The notes: generated by a model from the letters alone, not told the origin. A stretch of 20,483 nt of DNA from Chara braunii (GCA_003427395.1 BFEA01000789.1:504640-525122), one strand, 5' to 3'. Positions 8,404-17,835 are shown, counted from the first letter of the stretch. Numbers and translations are program-made.

Positions 8404-8591
8404 CAGCCTGAAACGGAGGGTCATTTTCAGGCCCTCATAAGATCGACCTGCCCTGAAACTTGGGCACTAGACCAGGATTTTAGCGCAGGCCATTTTGGGC
8501 CTGTTTTCAAGACAACCTTTGTTTGAGCTTCAACGCCAGGGTCTGGCACGTTTTGGCATTGGCAAGAGCAGCCTCCTGGACAGGCCAGCAC

Positions 8592-8599
8592 TGTATAAG
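8592..8599 (+). promoter_or_regulatory. Probable LTR TATA box (TGTATAAG)
   Basis: It lies at the position matching TATATAAG in the 3' LTR and has one changed base. It would place the transcription start (U3/R boundary) about 30 bp downstream. Confidence 0.5.
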
Positions 8600-9316
8600 A
8601 CTGGCCCGCCCCTGCAGGCTGCAGGTAAGTTCATAGGGACTTCCCAGGCACTTCACGTGCAGTTCAGGAGGCAGGAGGTAGTCCTCAGGATTCAGCAGCG
8701 GCACTCTGGAGGAGCGCTGCAGTAGTAGTAGTAGCGTTAGCAGTAGTCTTCAGCGCTGGGCGCTAGTAGGAGCTAGAGTAGTACTGGAGAGAGAGAGAGA
8801 TTGGGCGGTGGCCAGGGAGACTTACCTGCAGCGCCATAGCTCCAGCTTCGTCTTCGAGGTACCTGCAGCACGGTGCCACCTTCATCTGGGACTTGTAACG
8901 ACGGCTTGGTGTTGACGATACTCCCATCTTCCCCCCTTCTTCATCGTCTGATCCCCTCCTCTTCGTCTGTGTATGGTCTGGACCTGGCGCATTCTTCCTG
9001 TGTGTAGCGCCAGGCCCCTTCACACCTTGTGATGAGGATGATGTATGTTTGGTCTGTATTGCGACATTGATTGGGCTAGTCATTGGGATTCTAGCATTCT
9101 GCTGCGATGTCTTGTACTACGTGAGAGAGGTTAGTCCCGGTCAGGTCAGGGCTTATATCTAAGTCTTCCCCTGCGCTATTATGTGCCATTTTGTATCTAC
9201 AGGATGTACACTGCTTGTTGAGATTCCACTAGCACTGCATTGTCCATTCAGTCCTTTTTATCACATTGCGGATCCTCGGCTAAATAGATACATCACCCAA
9301 CTGGGCATGTAGCAGT

Positions 9317-9328
9317 TGGTATCGGAAC
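9317..9328 (+). other. Primer-binding site (initiator tRNA-Met type)
   Basis: TGGTATCGGAAC starts two bases after the LTR end. It matches the common plant initiator-Met primer-binding site TGGTATCAGAGC at 10 of 12 positions. The two G-to-A/A-to-G type differences may be decay or reflect the host tRNA. Confidence 0.75.
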
Positions 9329-10209
9329 ACCGCACGTGAATCAGGACAACCTGATCTGACACGTGTGCGGGGACTAAGTAGTTAATTAGTTTGATTGATT
9401 GATTGATTGATTAGAGCATACTAATTAGCCCCCAAAATCACGATTTTGACCTCACTGCCGAAAATCGAAATTTTCTTCTTGGATTTTGTTTTCCTGCTAT
9501 TTCTGTTGTAAAAAAAAAAAACAAAAAAAAAAAAATCGCGATAGTGCAACACCTGAAATTTCCGCTTTCGTTTTTCTTCTGAAAATTCGAAATTTTGTTG
9601 TTGGAAATCCGGAATAATTTTTTCGAGAATTTCGATTTCCTTTTGCAATTTCCCGTTATTTTGAAATCCGGAATATATTTTTCCGAAATTCGTTTTTCCA
9701 AAAACGGTACGGGAAGTCCCTCTTGCAGTTGTCATTTTCCAATCTGCGCGTACTCTCATCTGAGTAATTCCGAATTTTTTTTTTGTATTTTCGGAATTCT
9801 TTTATCAGATAATCATTTGCAGTCTGAAAGTTCGAAAAAAAAAATTCTCATTAGTAATTTCGCACTTCAGGGGGAATTCGGAGGCCTACTGAACTTGCAA
9901 ACGAGTATTTTATTTCCTTTTCACTGTTCTCAGAAGTTTTTCTCGATTTTTTTTTTGCAAAGCTCAAACTTTTTTTTTTTTATTAATGGCTCCTTATCTG
10001 GGCGACTTACCCCACCCACCCCTTCCCACCTATGTTGTTGCCCCTCTGGTCTTTTCTATCTGTCTCCGGGTACCCCCTGCGGCGGCATTGGTGAGTTGCC
10101 AAGTCAGCAGGCCACATCAGCAGCCAAGCAGTGCCACGTCAGCAGCAGGGAGTGCCACGTCAGCAGTCCTCCGGCCTGATCTATGCTCACGTGCTTACAA
10201 ACAGCCGAC
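9329..10209 (+). other. Untranslated leader of the LTR element, with an AT-rich middle
   Basis: Between the primer-binding site and the gag ATG. It has a (GATT)n run (about 9390-9412), then a very AT-rich part (9421-9990) with long A and T runs and many TTTCGAAA or CCGGAATA-like strings, then GC-richer sequence with repeated GCCACRTCAGCAG (about 10110-10165). The AT-rich part differs sharply in base composition from the rest of the element and may be a nested insertion. I found no terminal repeats to prove that. Confidence 0.5.
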
Positions 10210-11749
10210 ATGGATCAGAAGCCCGGGGAAACGGCCGAGGCCTATCAGGCCCGGATGATGGCTTTGTTTACAGAAGCCAAGAAACGGGCGGATGAGGTAG
10301 CAGCCGCAGAGAAAAAGAAGGCAGAGGACGCCGAGAAGGCACGTCCGTTGGCAATCGAACAGCAGCGCCAGCAAGAAGAGGCAGCAGCAAAGGCTGTCGA
10401 TGAAGAATGAAATTCACAACGCGATAAGATATTCAATGGAGAGCGAGCTTTGCTCACAATGGCAGCGTACTGGCGAGCCGAGGCCGAGAATGGTAAGATG
10501 GAAGAGAGTGAAAGCAAGATCGCTCTACTCCTCTCCCATTTCACGGATCTCCTAGCAACGTGCATTGCACAGTAGGAGGACATCCACAGCCTCGACGACG
10601 CGGATCAGACGCACAACCACGTGTTAGCTCAACTCAACAGTCGCCTCCAGCAGCTGCCGCAACGACCCGTCGCCACCACCGACGCCAGCTCCTCCAACAC
10701 CTCTGATCGCCTCAATGCATTGGAGATCGACGTCGGAGCCCTCAAGGACGACACGCAGCTACAGCAAACCGCCAAGCAACAATTGGAGCAGCGGATCTGT
10801 GCTGCCACCGCCAACCCGAGTTCGGCACAACGTGAGACGACTCCAAAGTTCGATGGTCATGAGATCTTCTGCGATTCGACGAAGACGGACCCGATTCCGT
10901 GGTTCCTCAAGTTCGAGCTCAAGTTGCAGCTACACCACGTCGGCGAGGACAAGCATCATGCGTACTAATACTCCCGGTTGGGGGGGGCGTGCCAAGCATG
11001 GTTGGACAATTTCTTGTCCAAGTACGGGGTGGTAGCTGCCGACTTATACACCAAGATCAGTTGGGATGATCTAAAGGCGGCGTGGCATAAGCGGTTCCAA
11101 GTAGAGCCACCGATGATCTAAAGGCTGGGATGATCTAAAGGCAATGGACAAATTGATGACCTTCGAACAAGGCACGCTGCTGAGTGTTGACTGGATTGCC
11201 GAGTACCAACGCTTGACATCCGTCCCACACATTCAAATAGGCTTCAAGGTCGTCAAACACTACTTCATCTCGAGGTCGTGTCCGGCGTTGGGCAGCGCCT
11301 TGACTCACGTCGAGGAGACCCTGACGACAACGGCAGAGCTTTTCGACAAGGCCACGCAGATCATTGTCACGAACAAGGAGGGTAAGAACCTCAACCGTTC
11401 GTCTGCGGCAGACCCGAGCAGCGATCAGCATCGTTCGAAAGTGGTCGTGGTCGCAGCGGCAACGCCAACCGACCAATCTAGCGAGGCCGTGTCTGCAAGT
11501 GAAGGGTACAGACTCGTAGTCGTCCGGGGTGGTGGCCGCCCCGGCAGAGGCCAAGGATGCGGCACGCTGAAGTCAAACACCACATCTATCCCCAGGCCCG
11601 GAGCAGCGGCTCCAGCCCCATGGTCCCACTATGGTCTCTCCGAAAGTGCGTACAAGCAACGCACGAGATTCCGTCATTGTCCATGGTGTAACAGCGATCT
11701 CCACGACACAGTGGGCTGCCCGTTGAAAGGCAAAGGCAAGTCGGGAAAC
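10210..11749 (+). pseudogene. gag remnant of the LTR retrotransposon
   Basis: It starts at ATG with an Ala/Glu/Lys-rich, coiled-coil-like N-terminus and continues in one frame through the stops TGA 10408, TAG 10573 and TAA 10966, with recognisable gag-type helical sequence between them. At 11119 a 25-base stretch containing a second and third copy of GATGATCTAAAGGC shifts the frame by one. The frame then stays open from 11144 to a CCHC zinc knuckle at 11678-11719 (C-x2-C-x4-H-x4-C). Gag forms the particle and the knuckle binds RNA. The stops mostly look like single transitions from Arg, Gln or Trp codons, as expected from methylated-C decay. The TGA at 11750 separates gag from protease in the same frame. 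Confidence 0.85.
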
Positions 11750-11752
11750 TGA

Positions 11753-13316
11753 GCACCACCAGGAGTGCATCGACGACTCTCGACGCCTTCGGAACCGGTC
11801 GCTTCGTGGGTGACCACCCTTCGTTCCGAGACACATGCGGAAGTCGATAGTCCTCCTCTTCTATATTTTTATGACTATGTTGTCCGGCTCGTTCCTATGT
11901 TGGGTACTCATGCTCAAGGACAAGACGTGTGTGCGGCATCTTCTCCGTCCGGCAGCGGCGGCTTATCGTCTTCAAGTGGTTCTTCACGGAATTTGGCGCG
12001 CGAGTTCAACATAGAGGTCATGGACCCGCTCACGTCAAAGGATTTCACATGGCTTCCTCTCCCGACCACGGGTCGCTTGCCGGGGCTGCAATGCGCAGCA
12101 TTATGCGCTCTTCACAAGTATCTATCCTTTTATGCACCACCAACTTCACCGACGGATGACGAAGCTGCGGTGGGGGACATCCTTGCGTATGTTACCAAGG
12201 TGGCCAGCGAGTTTCACAAGCAGCGGTACGATGACAACAACGCACCACTCCTCTATGTCTGCATCCAAGTTGGGCAATCGTCCTGCAACGCTTTGCTGGA
12301 TAGCGGCGCGACTTGCAATTTCATGAGCCAAGCCTTTATGCAAAGGGCTGGCCTTGGCGCACAAGTTCGGAGGAAGGCAAACCCGACGGCGATCAAGTTG
12401 GCGGACGGAAGGACGCAACAACTTATCGACCGTTACATCGATACCGGTGTATTTCGCACCCCATGCATGCCAACCGGTGACGTTCGACATTTTGGACATG
12501 GACTTTGATATCATTTTGGGAATCCCTTGACTTGCAAGTGCGGATCACACGGTCAACTTCCACCGGTGGACTCTTACCGTTCGGGACGCCTTCGGCGCCA
12601 AAGTATCGTGTACTATTCCTCTTCCGCACCCTTTGATCCGGTGCCAAGTGGTGACGGCTAAGTCGTTTCGGGTTACTTGCGCTTACGAGCAGCCCGACGA
12701 GATAGGCCTATGCTTCCTCTGAACTGTCGCGGTAGCCGATTCTTCCACCACAGACTTGTCTTCGGACGCTCATGTGGTGCGGTTGCTTGACGAGTTCACC
12801 GACATCTTCGAGTCACCTACCGGTGTGGTGCCGGATCGACCGATCTCTCACGAGATCATTCTTGAGGTCGGTGTGGTGTCGTCGAAAGGCTGCATTTACC
12901 GCATGAGCGAGCAGGAGCTTACGGTCCTCCGCGCACAACTCGATGACTTGTTGGACAAGGGCTGGATCCGCCCTAGTAGCTTCTCATATGGAGCGCCAGT
13001 TCTCTTTGTACGGAAGAAGAACAAGGATCTACGATTGTGCATTGACTACCGCAAGCTCAACACGCAAACCGTCAAGAATGTGGGGCCTCGTCCTCGTATT
13101 GACGATCTCCTTGAGCGATTGAGTGGTGTGAAGTACTTTTCTAAGTTGGATCTGAAATCAAGGTACCATCAGTTTTGGATCCGGCCGAACGATCGCTATA
13201 AATCAGTGTTCAAGACAAGGTATGGGCATTTTGAGTGGGTGGTCATGCCTTTTGGCCTCACCAACACCCCAGCGACCTTTCAAGCGACAATGACCAACGA
13301 GTTCCGTGCAATGTTG
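11753..13316 (+). pseudogene. pol remnant: aspartic protease and N-terminal reverse transcriptase
   Basis: The frame follows gag directly after TGA 11750. The retropepsin site is LLDSGATCNF (Asp-Ser-Gly at 12299-12307). A one-base loss near 12447 shifts the frame, and TGA at 12528 (probably from Trp) and TGA at 12720 interrupt it. From about 12756 the reverse transcriptase is clear: the CIDYRKLN, FSKLDLKSRYHQ and VVMPFGLTN blocks, with the first catalytic Asp at 13149-13151. The usual Gly of the LDLKSGYHQ block is Arg here. Homology stops at about 13317, before the YxDD pair, so the polymerase is dead. RNase H and integrase are absent. Confidence 0.87.
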
Positions 13317-13383
13317 CTTGAAGTTCCGCACGGGTCAACCAACCAACTCTTACATGCCCTCTCGTGTGACAAAATGGCCCAAG
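13317..13383 (+). other. Unassigned 67-bp filler at the pol/LTR deletion junction
   Basis: Between the last recognisable reverse transcriptase codon and the first base aligning with the 3' LTR lie 67 bp that match neither neighbour. It includes CTTACATGCC, which resembles the LTR start TTACATGC, and may be scrambled remains of it or filler from double-strand break repair. Confidence 0.5.
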
Positions 13384-14325
13384 TGGCATTGGCAAGAGCA
13401 GCCTCCTGAACGGGCCAGCACTATATAAGACTGGCCCGCCCTGCAGGCTGCAGGTAGTTCATAGGGACTTCCCATGCACTTCACGTGCAGTTCAGGAGGC
13501 AGGAGGTAGTCTTCAGGATTCAGCAGCAGCGCTCTGGAGGAGCGCTGCAGTAGTAGAAGTAGCGTTAGCAGTAGTCTTCAGCGTTGGGCGCTACTAGGAG
13601 CTAGAGTAGTACTGGAGCGAGAGAGATTGGGCGGAGGCCAAGGAGACTTACCTGCAGTGCCATAGCTCCAACTTCGTCTTCGAGGTACCTGCAGCACAGC
13701 ACCACCTTCAGAGGTTAGTACCTGGCACATGAGAGAGAGAGAGAGAGTTCTTCATCTTCCTCTTATCAGTCCACCATCTCCCTCTCACCCTCTCGCTACC
13801 TGACTTCACTGCATCAGCAGACTACGGGAGAGCGGGTTTGGTGACATTTGGATCCAGACTCGACATTGGGCTTCAGACAGTTGACGAGGGATTATCTAGG
13901 ACTTGTAACGAAGACTTGGTGTTGACGACATTCCCATCTTCCCCCCTTCTTCATCGTCTGATCCCCTCCTCTTTGTCTGTGTATGGTCTGGACCTGGCGC
14001 ATTCTTCCTGTGTGTAGCACCAGGCCTCTTCACACCTTGTGATGAGGATGATGTATGTTTGGTCTGTATTGCGACATTGATTGGGCTAGTCATTGGTATT
14101 CTAGCATTCTGCTGCTTTGTCTTGTACTACGTGAGAGAGGTTAGTCCCGGTCAGGTCAGGGCTTATATCCAAGTCTTCCCCTGCGCTATGATGTGCCATT
14201 TTGTATGTATCAGGATGTACACTGCTTGTTGAGATTCCACTAGCATTGCATTGTCCATTCAAAACTTTTTATCACATTGCGGATCCTTGGCTATATAGAT
14301 ACATCGCCCAACTGGGCATGTAACA
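13384..14325 (+). repeat. 3' LTR, truncated at its 5' end
   Basis: It aligns with 8554-9314 of the 5' LTR but lacks the first ~385 bp including the 46-bp tandem repeats. It has about 187 bp (near 13709-13895) that the 5' LTR lacks, with a GA run at 13731-13747. It ends GCATGTAACA, which is the better-preserved terminus. Confidence 0.9.
13422..13429 (+). promoter_or_regulatory. LTR TATA box (TATATAAG)
   Basis: A consensus TATA string in the aligned LTR position where the 5' copy reads TGTATAAG. In the 3' LTR it could drive read-out transcription to the right, but there is no gene there that I can recognise. Confidence 0.5.

Positions 14326-14327
<2 letters not shown>

Positions 14328-14424
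<97 letters not shown>
14328..14424. repeat. (CT)n microsatellite directly after the 3' LTR
   Basis: About 48 CT units with two TGTC interruptions (14391-14400). It starts three bases after the LTR end and has the same strand orientation as the CT tract before the 5' LTR. Confidence 0.97.
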
Positions 14425-15202
14425 CCCTCAAATTCTTCCTTTTTCAGCGAGTCTTGCACTGCCCGCGCAATCTGAGTTTTGCACTATGAATGTAGTAGGA
14501 TCATAAGACATATCTAGAAGGCTACTAGGACTTAAAATAATCTGGTCATCACTCATCAGTTTAGAACTCAATATTCAAATCCATTCGACAAGATAATACC
14601 AAGATCCACCAAAAGAAGAAAGGCAGAGAGACAACAAAGCTATGTTCGCAGGGGTCCTCTGTATAAGCCTTAGGAGTAGTGGTAGGTAGGTANTGAAGGT
14701 GAATTGAAAGAATTTGGAAGATGATGAAAGATTTGAGAGGAGAATATAGCGTAGTTTTAAGGGGGGGGGGAGGGGGGGAACAGAAAGGCGGGACTACAGG
14801 ATGTTTGAAGTGCCACAAGGTGCAGAACAGTGACCACAGAACAACGGAGAAGAACCATTCCAAGGCCCGACAAGGCTGATTATCCCTGTTTCTGTGCTAC
14901 CGGTAGTTTTGTCGCTTTTACACCCAACAGTCCCCCTTTCCCCAGCTATTTGGTCCCAACACAGCAGTTACCCCCCGCCATGTTAACCGCGGTTCAGCCT
15001 TGTCTGGCTTTGGGATGTTCTTGTCGCAAATTGTGTTCCTTGTTAACAGGGATGTTAACCAGGCAGGTTAACCTGCCATGTTAACTGGACCAGACTGGCT
15101 CGCGGCACCAGGCAATCGGAACACATTTTGCGCCTCCGCCAGTTCATTTTTCACTTGGTGCACAGCAGCAACCCCGGCCCGGTCGGGGAAAAAAGACTCG
15201 GA
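14425..15202. other. Non-coding stretch with a G-run, an undetermined base and GTTAAC clusters
   Basis: Position 14693 is n. A G-rich run occupies 14761-14778. A minus-strand frame across 14561-14863 reads through the G-run and the n and shows no domain. Five GTTAAC hexamers lie in 104 bp at 14982-15085. No gene is evident. Confidence 0.4.
15062..15077. repeat. Perfect 16-bp palindrome GGCAGGTTAACCTGCC
   Basis: A perfect palindrome at the centre of a cluster of GTTAAC sites (14982, 15042, 15054, 15067, 15080). Confidence 0.9.
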
Positions 15203-15376
15203 GGGACTGCTGGTTTAAACCACCAGTCCAACGTGCCCTGTCACTGTAGATTTTTCTATATATACATTCGTTACAAGTCCCAGAAAAATCTACGTGCACT
15301 GCAGACTGCAGACTTGGGAAGACAAATTTTGGTTCGACGATTTAGCTTCAGTTGGACTGGTGGTCTAAACCACCAG
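15203..15376. repeat. Nested inverted repeats (possible foldback element)
   Basis: The outer arms are 15203-15232 and 15351-15376. Both include a TTTAAACCACCAGTCC-type string and its reverse complement GTTGGACTGGTGG, with a few mismatches. An inner perfect 12-bp pair, GTAGATTTTTCT at 15246-15257 and AGAAAAATCTAC at 15282-15293, has a 24-base loop. The single strand could form a branched hairpin. Confidence 0.75.
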
Positions 15377-16539
15377 TACCTGGACGTTTTTAGGCCGTTC
15401 ACACAGTTGCTGAATCTGTGCGCCATGCGGGTCCATGTCCATTTGTGTCAGAGCCTCCCCAGAGGGGAGCTAAGACCCCTGGCGTACTCGTCGTTTAACC
15501 AAACTTGAAAAAGTTGGAACTCACCCGCATGCCAATGTCCATTCACTGTCAACTCGTAGCTCTTCTCTCTTTTTTTTTTTTTTCTGGTGAACTCGTATCT
15601 TTTCGCATTATCGTTGGTGGTACGAATGTACGTATAGAAATTGCCACCAACCAAGCCCGAGTACGCGCAGACTTAATGGCATGTAGTTAGCTGCACGTAT
15701 TTACTTTTATTTGATTACGACAAAGTTTCGTCTCCGCTCGAAGCGTACAGGCACCGGAGCTCCACAGGATGTTTTCGAGCATTGCTGATCCCCACAGTGC
15801 TGAACTGAACTATTCTTAAAAGAGAAGCTACGAGCCAACCAAACAGAGCTCACATACATCAGTACCTTCCCTACCATTCCCTTCCCTTCCCTTTCCTTCC
15901 CTGTCAGTGACACCTGCTCTGCTACGTCACCCCTTTCCTCCTCCCTTACATCCTCCTCCTCTTCCTCCTCTGTCTGCAACACCTGCTCTGCCACCCTTTC
16001 CCTCCTCCCATTTGTCCGACAACTGTTCCTCCTGTACCAATCTGGATTCACTCCACCTGGTCGCAATTGCCATACAAGTAAAAATCATTTACTATTTCCA
16101 CCTTCTCTCGTACGGGGTGTAAGAACATGCCTCCAGATGCAGGACCCAGTATGCATCAATCGGTTACTGTGACTCAATGAGAGAGTGCAGTAATCGACCA
16201 TCAGCGCAGATTGCATCAACTCGAGGGGAATCGATACCAGGATTTAGCACCGTAATCCAATCCGCTATTACGACGGGATAGTGCAATCCGGTATCCTATA
16301 GGGGGCTGATCGTCCAAAAACCCGACTCTCCCATTGAAAACAGTTGAAACGTAGCCTGACACACTGTGCAATAAGTTGCCAGTAACCTGTAGGTTGGTTT
16401 ACCCGTCGTCCCTTTCCCTCACCGCTAAATTCAAAATCCCTGCTGTAGGGCCTAGACTGCACTCCCAAACCAGCAATGCCAGGTGGTAGATGAAACTTGT
16501 GGCGGGCAAGTCACTCCAATGAATACTCTAAATAATATC
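15377..16539. other. Non-coding stretch with CCTTT/CTCCT-rich low-complexity sequence
   Basis: A CCCTT-type run at about 15863-15902 is followed by a diverged ~70-bp direct repeat (ACACCTGCTCTGC near 15910 and 15980, each followed by CTTTCC/CTCCTCCC). A 119-codon minus-strand frame (15707-16066) owes its length to this Glu/Arg low-complexity stretch. I see no convincing gene. Confidence 0.4.
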
Positions 16540-16547
16540 GTTGACAC

Positions 16548-16826
16548 CTAGGCTACCAGAGTGGACCGGGACGACTTGCCCACCCGGGCCAAAAAGAAGC
16601 AAAAAAATAAAAAAATAATAAGAATTATTTTTCAAATTTATTTTTTATTTAAAATTTGGTAAAGAATTTCGATGTGACCCTGAGGCGAAAGTTGTTCAGT
16701 TTATTTTTCTCCATAACATAGTTTTTTTTTTTCGGATTGTTTTGATTTTTTTTCATTTTTATTTATTTTGGCTGGGACCTTCCTTCCCTGGTCCTTGTGA
16801 CCCGGGCGGCCCGGCTGGTAGCCTAG
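16548..16826. mobile_element. hAT-like MITE, 279 bp, with a perfect 8-bp target-site duplication
   Basis: The ends are CTAGGCTACCAG (16548-16559) and CTGGTAGCCTAG (16815-16826), a perfect 12-bp terminal inverted repeat. GTTGACAC flanks it directly on both sides (16540-16547 and 16827-16834), an 8-bp direct repeat as hAT transposases leave. Sub-terminal inverted similarity continues with CCCGGGCC and A-rich/T-rich stretches, and the middle is AT-rich. There is no transposase frame, so it is non-autonomous. The hAT assignment rests on the 8-bp duplication. Confidence 0.85.
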
Positions 16827-16920
16827 GTTGACACCAACACATGATGTATACTTGCTGATCCTAGAATCTAGGGAACTCGCAGAACTCCGAGTATTTGTCC
16901 AAAACACTGCGAAAAAGACA

Positions 16921-17008
16921 AGTTAATACGGGCCGCATTTTGGAAGACAAGTTTATCAGCAGCGAAAGACAAGTTTATCCTCAATGTGATACCGGCCGCA
17001 TTTTGGAA
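16921..17008. repeat. Short interleaved direct repeats
   Basis: GGCCGCATTTTGGAA occurs at 16931 and 16994 (63 bp apart), and AGACAAGTTTATC occurs twice between them, with a third AGACAAGTTAAT just before. Confidence 0.8.
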
Positions 17009-17592
17009 AAAACACTGGGTAGAGTCGCTAGAGGGATAAGCGTCATTTGATCGATCGGGGCGGAAGAGATGGTTCTACGATACTGTCTATAGCTAGCTTA
17101 AAAGTCTACTCCTTTTTCAAAATTCTCATCTAGTTCACAAAAGGGGAGAAGGGAGGAACTAGTTTGTAACGGCAGATATCTGGCACCTGGCACAGGATGA
17201 AGAGGTTCTCCCCCCTTTTTTTTTCTACAGACCTGCTCAGTCAATCCTCCAGATTCCAGAGCAATCAATGCTGGCAGGGGTCCCTCTAGACCCTTGTCCG
17301 GACATTCTCCAAATCCATTCTGTACATGGGACGCAGGCCCCGCTTTCCAGCAGATGATGCTCCCCAGGTGCTAGCAGTGCCTGCTCTTACCAGCACCACT
17401 AGCACCAAAGGGGGTGTTTCCTTACCACAAAAAAAAAAGAAAGATACCCACTCAGGGACCCCCCCCACCCACCATGTGTCCTGTGTATATAGCCTCCTCC
17501 ATTTGCAAAGCAGGTCCCTCTATCATGATGCTCTATGACTTCCCTAACTGCTGAATTTATCACGAACAGAGATAAACGCACAAGGCATCACA
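17009..17592. other. Non-coding stretch, nothing recognised
   Basis: Short T and A homopolymers (17213-17224, 17429-17438) and a C-run (17460-17466) are present. The open frames on both strands are short and lack motifs. Confidence 0.4.
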
Positions 17593-17705
17593 CTTCCCCC
17601 GAATACAACGTACGGTCATTATAGCTGTATTTGGGCTATATTTCAGTCTAAGTACAGCTATAATGATGTGCATAATGATGTACAGTACATCGTAATCGGG
17701 GGAAG
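17593..17705. mobile_element. 113-bp palindromic (MITE-like) element
   Basis: The outer arms of 21 bp (17593-17613 and 17685-17705, starting CTTCCCCCGAWTAC) match at 18 of 21 positions. The inner arms TCATTATAGCTGTA (17616-17629) and TACAGCTATAATGA (17653-17666) are a perfect 14-bp pair. No clean target-site duplication is seen. A diverged relative of its left part lies at about 18190-18270, so the sequence has been copied or duplicated. Confidence 0.7.
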
Positions 17706-17706
17706 A

Positions 17707-17835
17707 AGGTAGTGCAACTGAACAGCAAGAAGATGCTCTGATCTTATATGCTGCGCATGGAACCGTGTCACCACCACCTAGTGCAATTGAGCACTTTGCA
17801 AGAAGATGCGCTGATCTTATATCCTGACCTCATGC
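17707..17835. repeat. ~70-bp diverged direct repeat
   Basis: TAGTGCAAYTGA is followed by GCAAGAAGATGCKCTGATCTTATAT, which occurs twice about 70-75 bp apart (17710 and 17780 starts). Confidence 0.75.

Larger units (their letters stand above)
8171..9314 (+). repeat. 5' LTR
   Basis: It starts TGTTACATGC and ends GCATGTAGCA just before the primer-binding site. From 8554 onward it aligns with the 3' LTR. It lacks an internal segment of about 187 bp that the 3' LTR carries (the junction is near 8886). Its last bases have a change (TAGCA instead of TAACA) that spoils the terminal inverted repeat within this LTR. Confidence 0.88.
8171..14325 (+). mobile_element. Decayed Ty3/gypsy-type LTR retrotransposon
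   Basis: The boundaries are set by a perfect 10-bp inverted repeat, TGTTACATGC at 8171-8180 and GCATGTAACA at 14316-14325, in the standard TG...CA form. The order is 5' LTR, primer-binding site, gag with a CCHC knuckle, protease, reverse transcriptase, then a 5'-truncated 3' LTR. RNase H, integrase, the polypurine tract and the first ~385 bp of the 3' LTR are missing. Internal stops and frameshifts show it cannot make its own proteins. I see no 5-bp target-site duplication: the flanks are GT repeats and CACTCTC. It lies between two CT tracts, which suggests insertion into a CT microsatellite. The LTR copies differ at about 5% of the aligned positions I compared, so the insertion is not recent. 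Assignment to Ty3/gypsy rests on the reverse transcriptase wording and gag type, since integrase order cannot be checked. Confidence 0.88.

Noticed and set aside
8763-9083. 106-codon minus-strand frame also present in the 3' LTR (13896-14093)
   Set aside because: It recurs only because the LTR is repeated; no protein motif is visible and it is antisense within the LTR.
8166-14330. Target-site duplication for the LTR element
   Set aside because: The five bases on each side (GTGTG-type and CACTC) do not match, so I do not claim one.
14259-14489. Arg/Glu or Ser/Leu repeat frames
   Set aside because: CT microsatellite translated on either strand.
15707-16066. 119-codon minus-strand Glu/Arg-rich frame
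   Set aside because: Length comes from CTCCT-rich low-complexity sequence with a short duplication; no domain seen.
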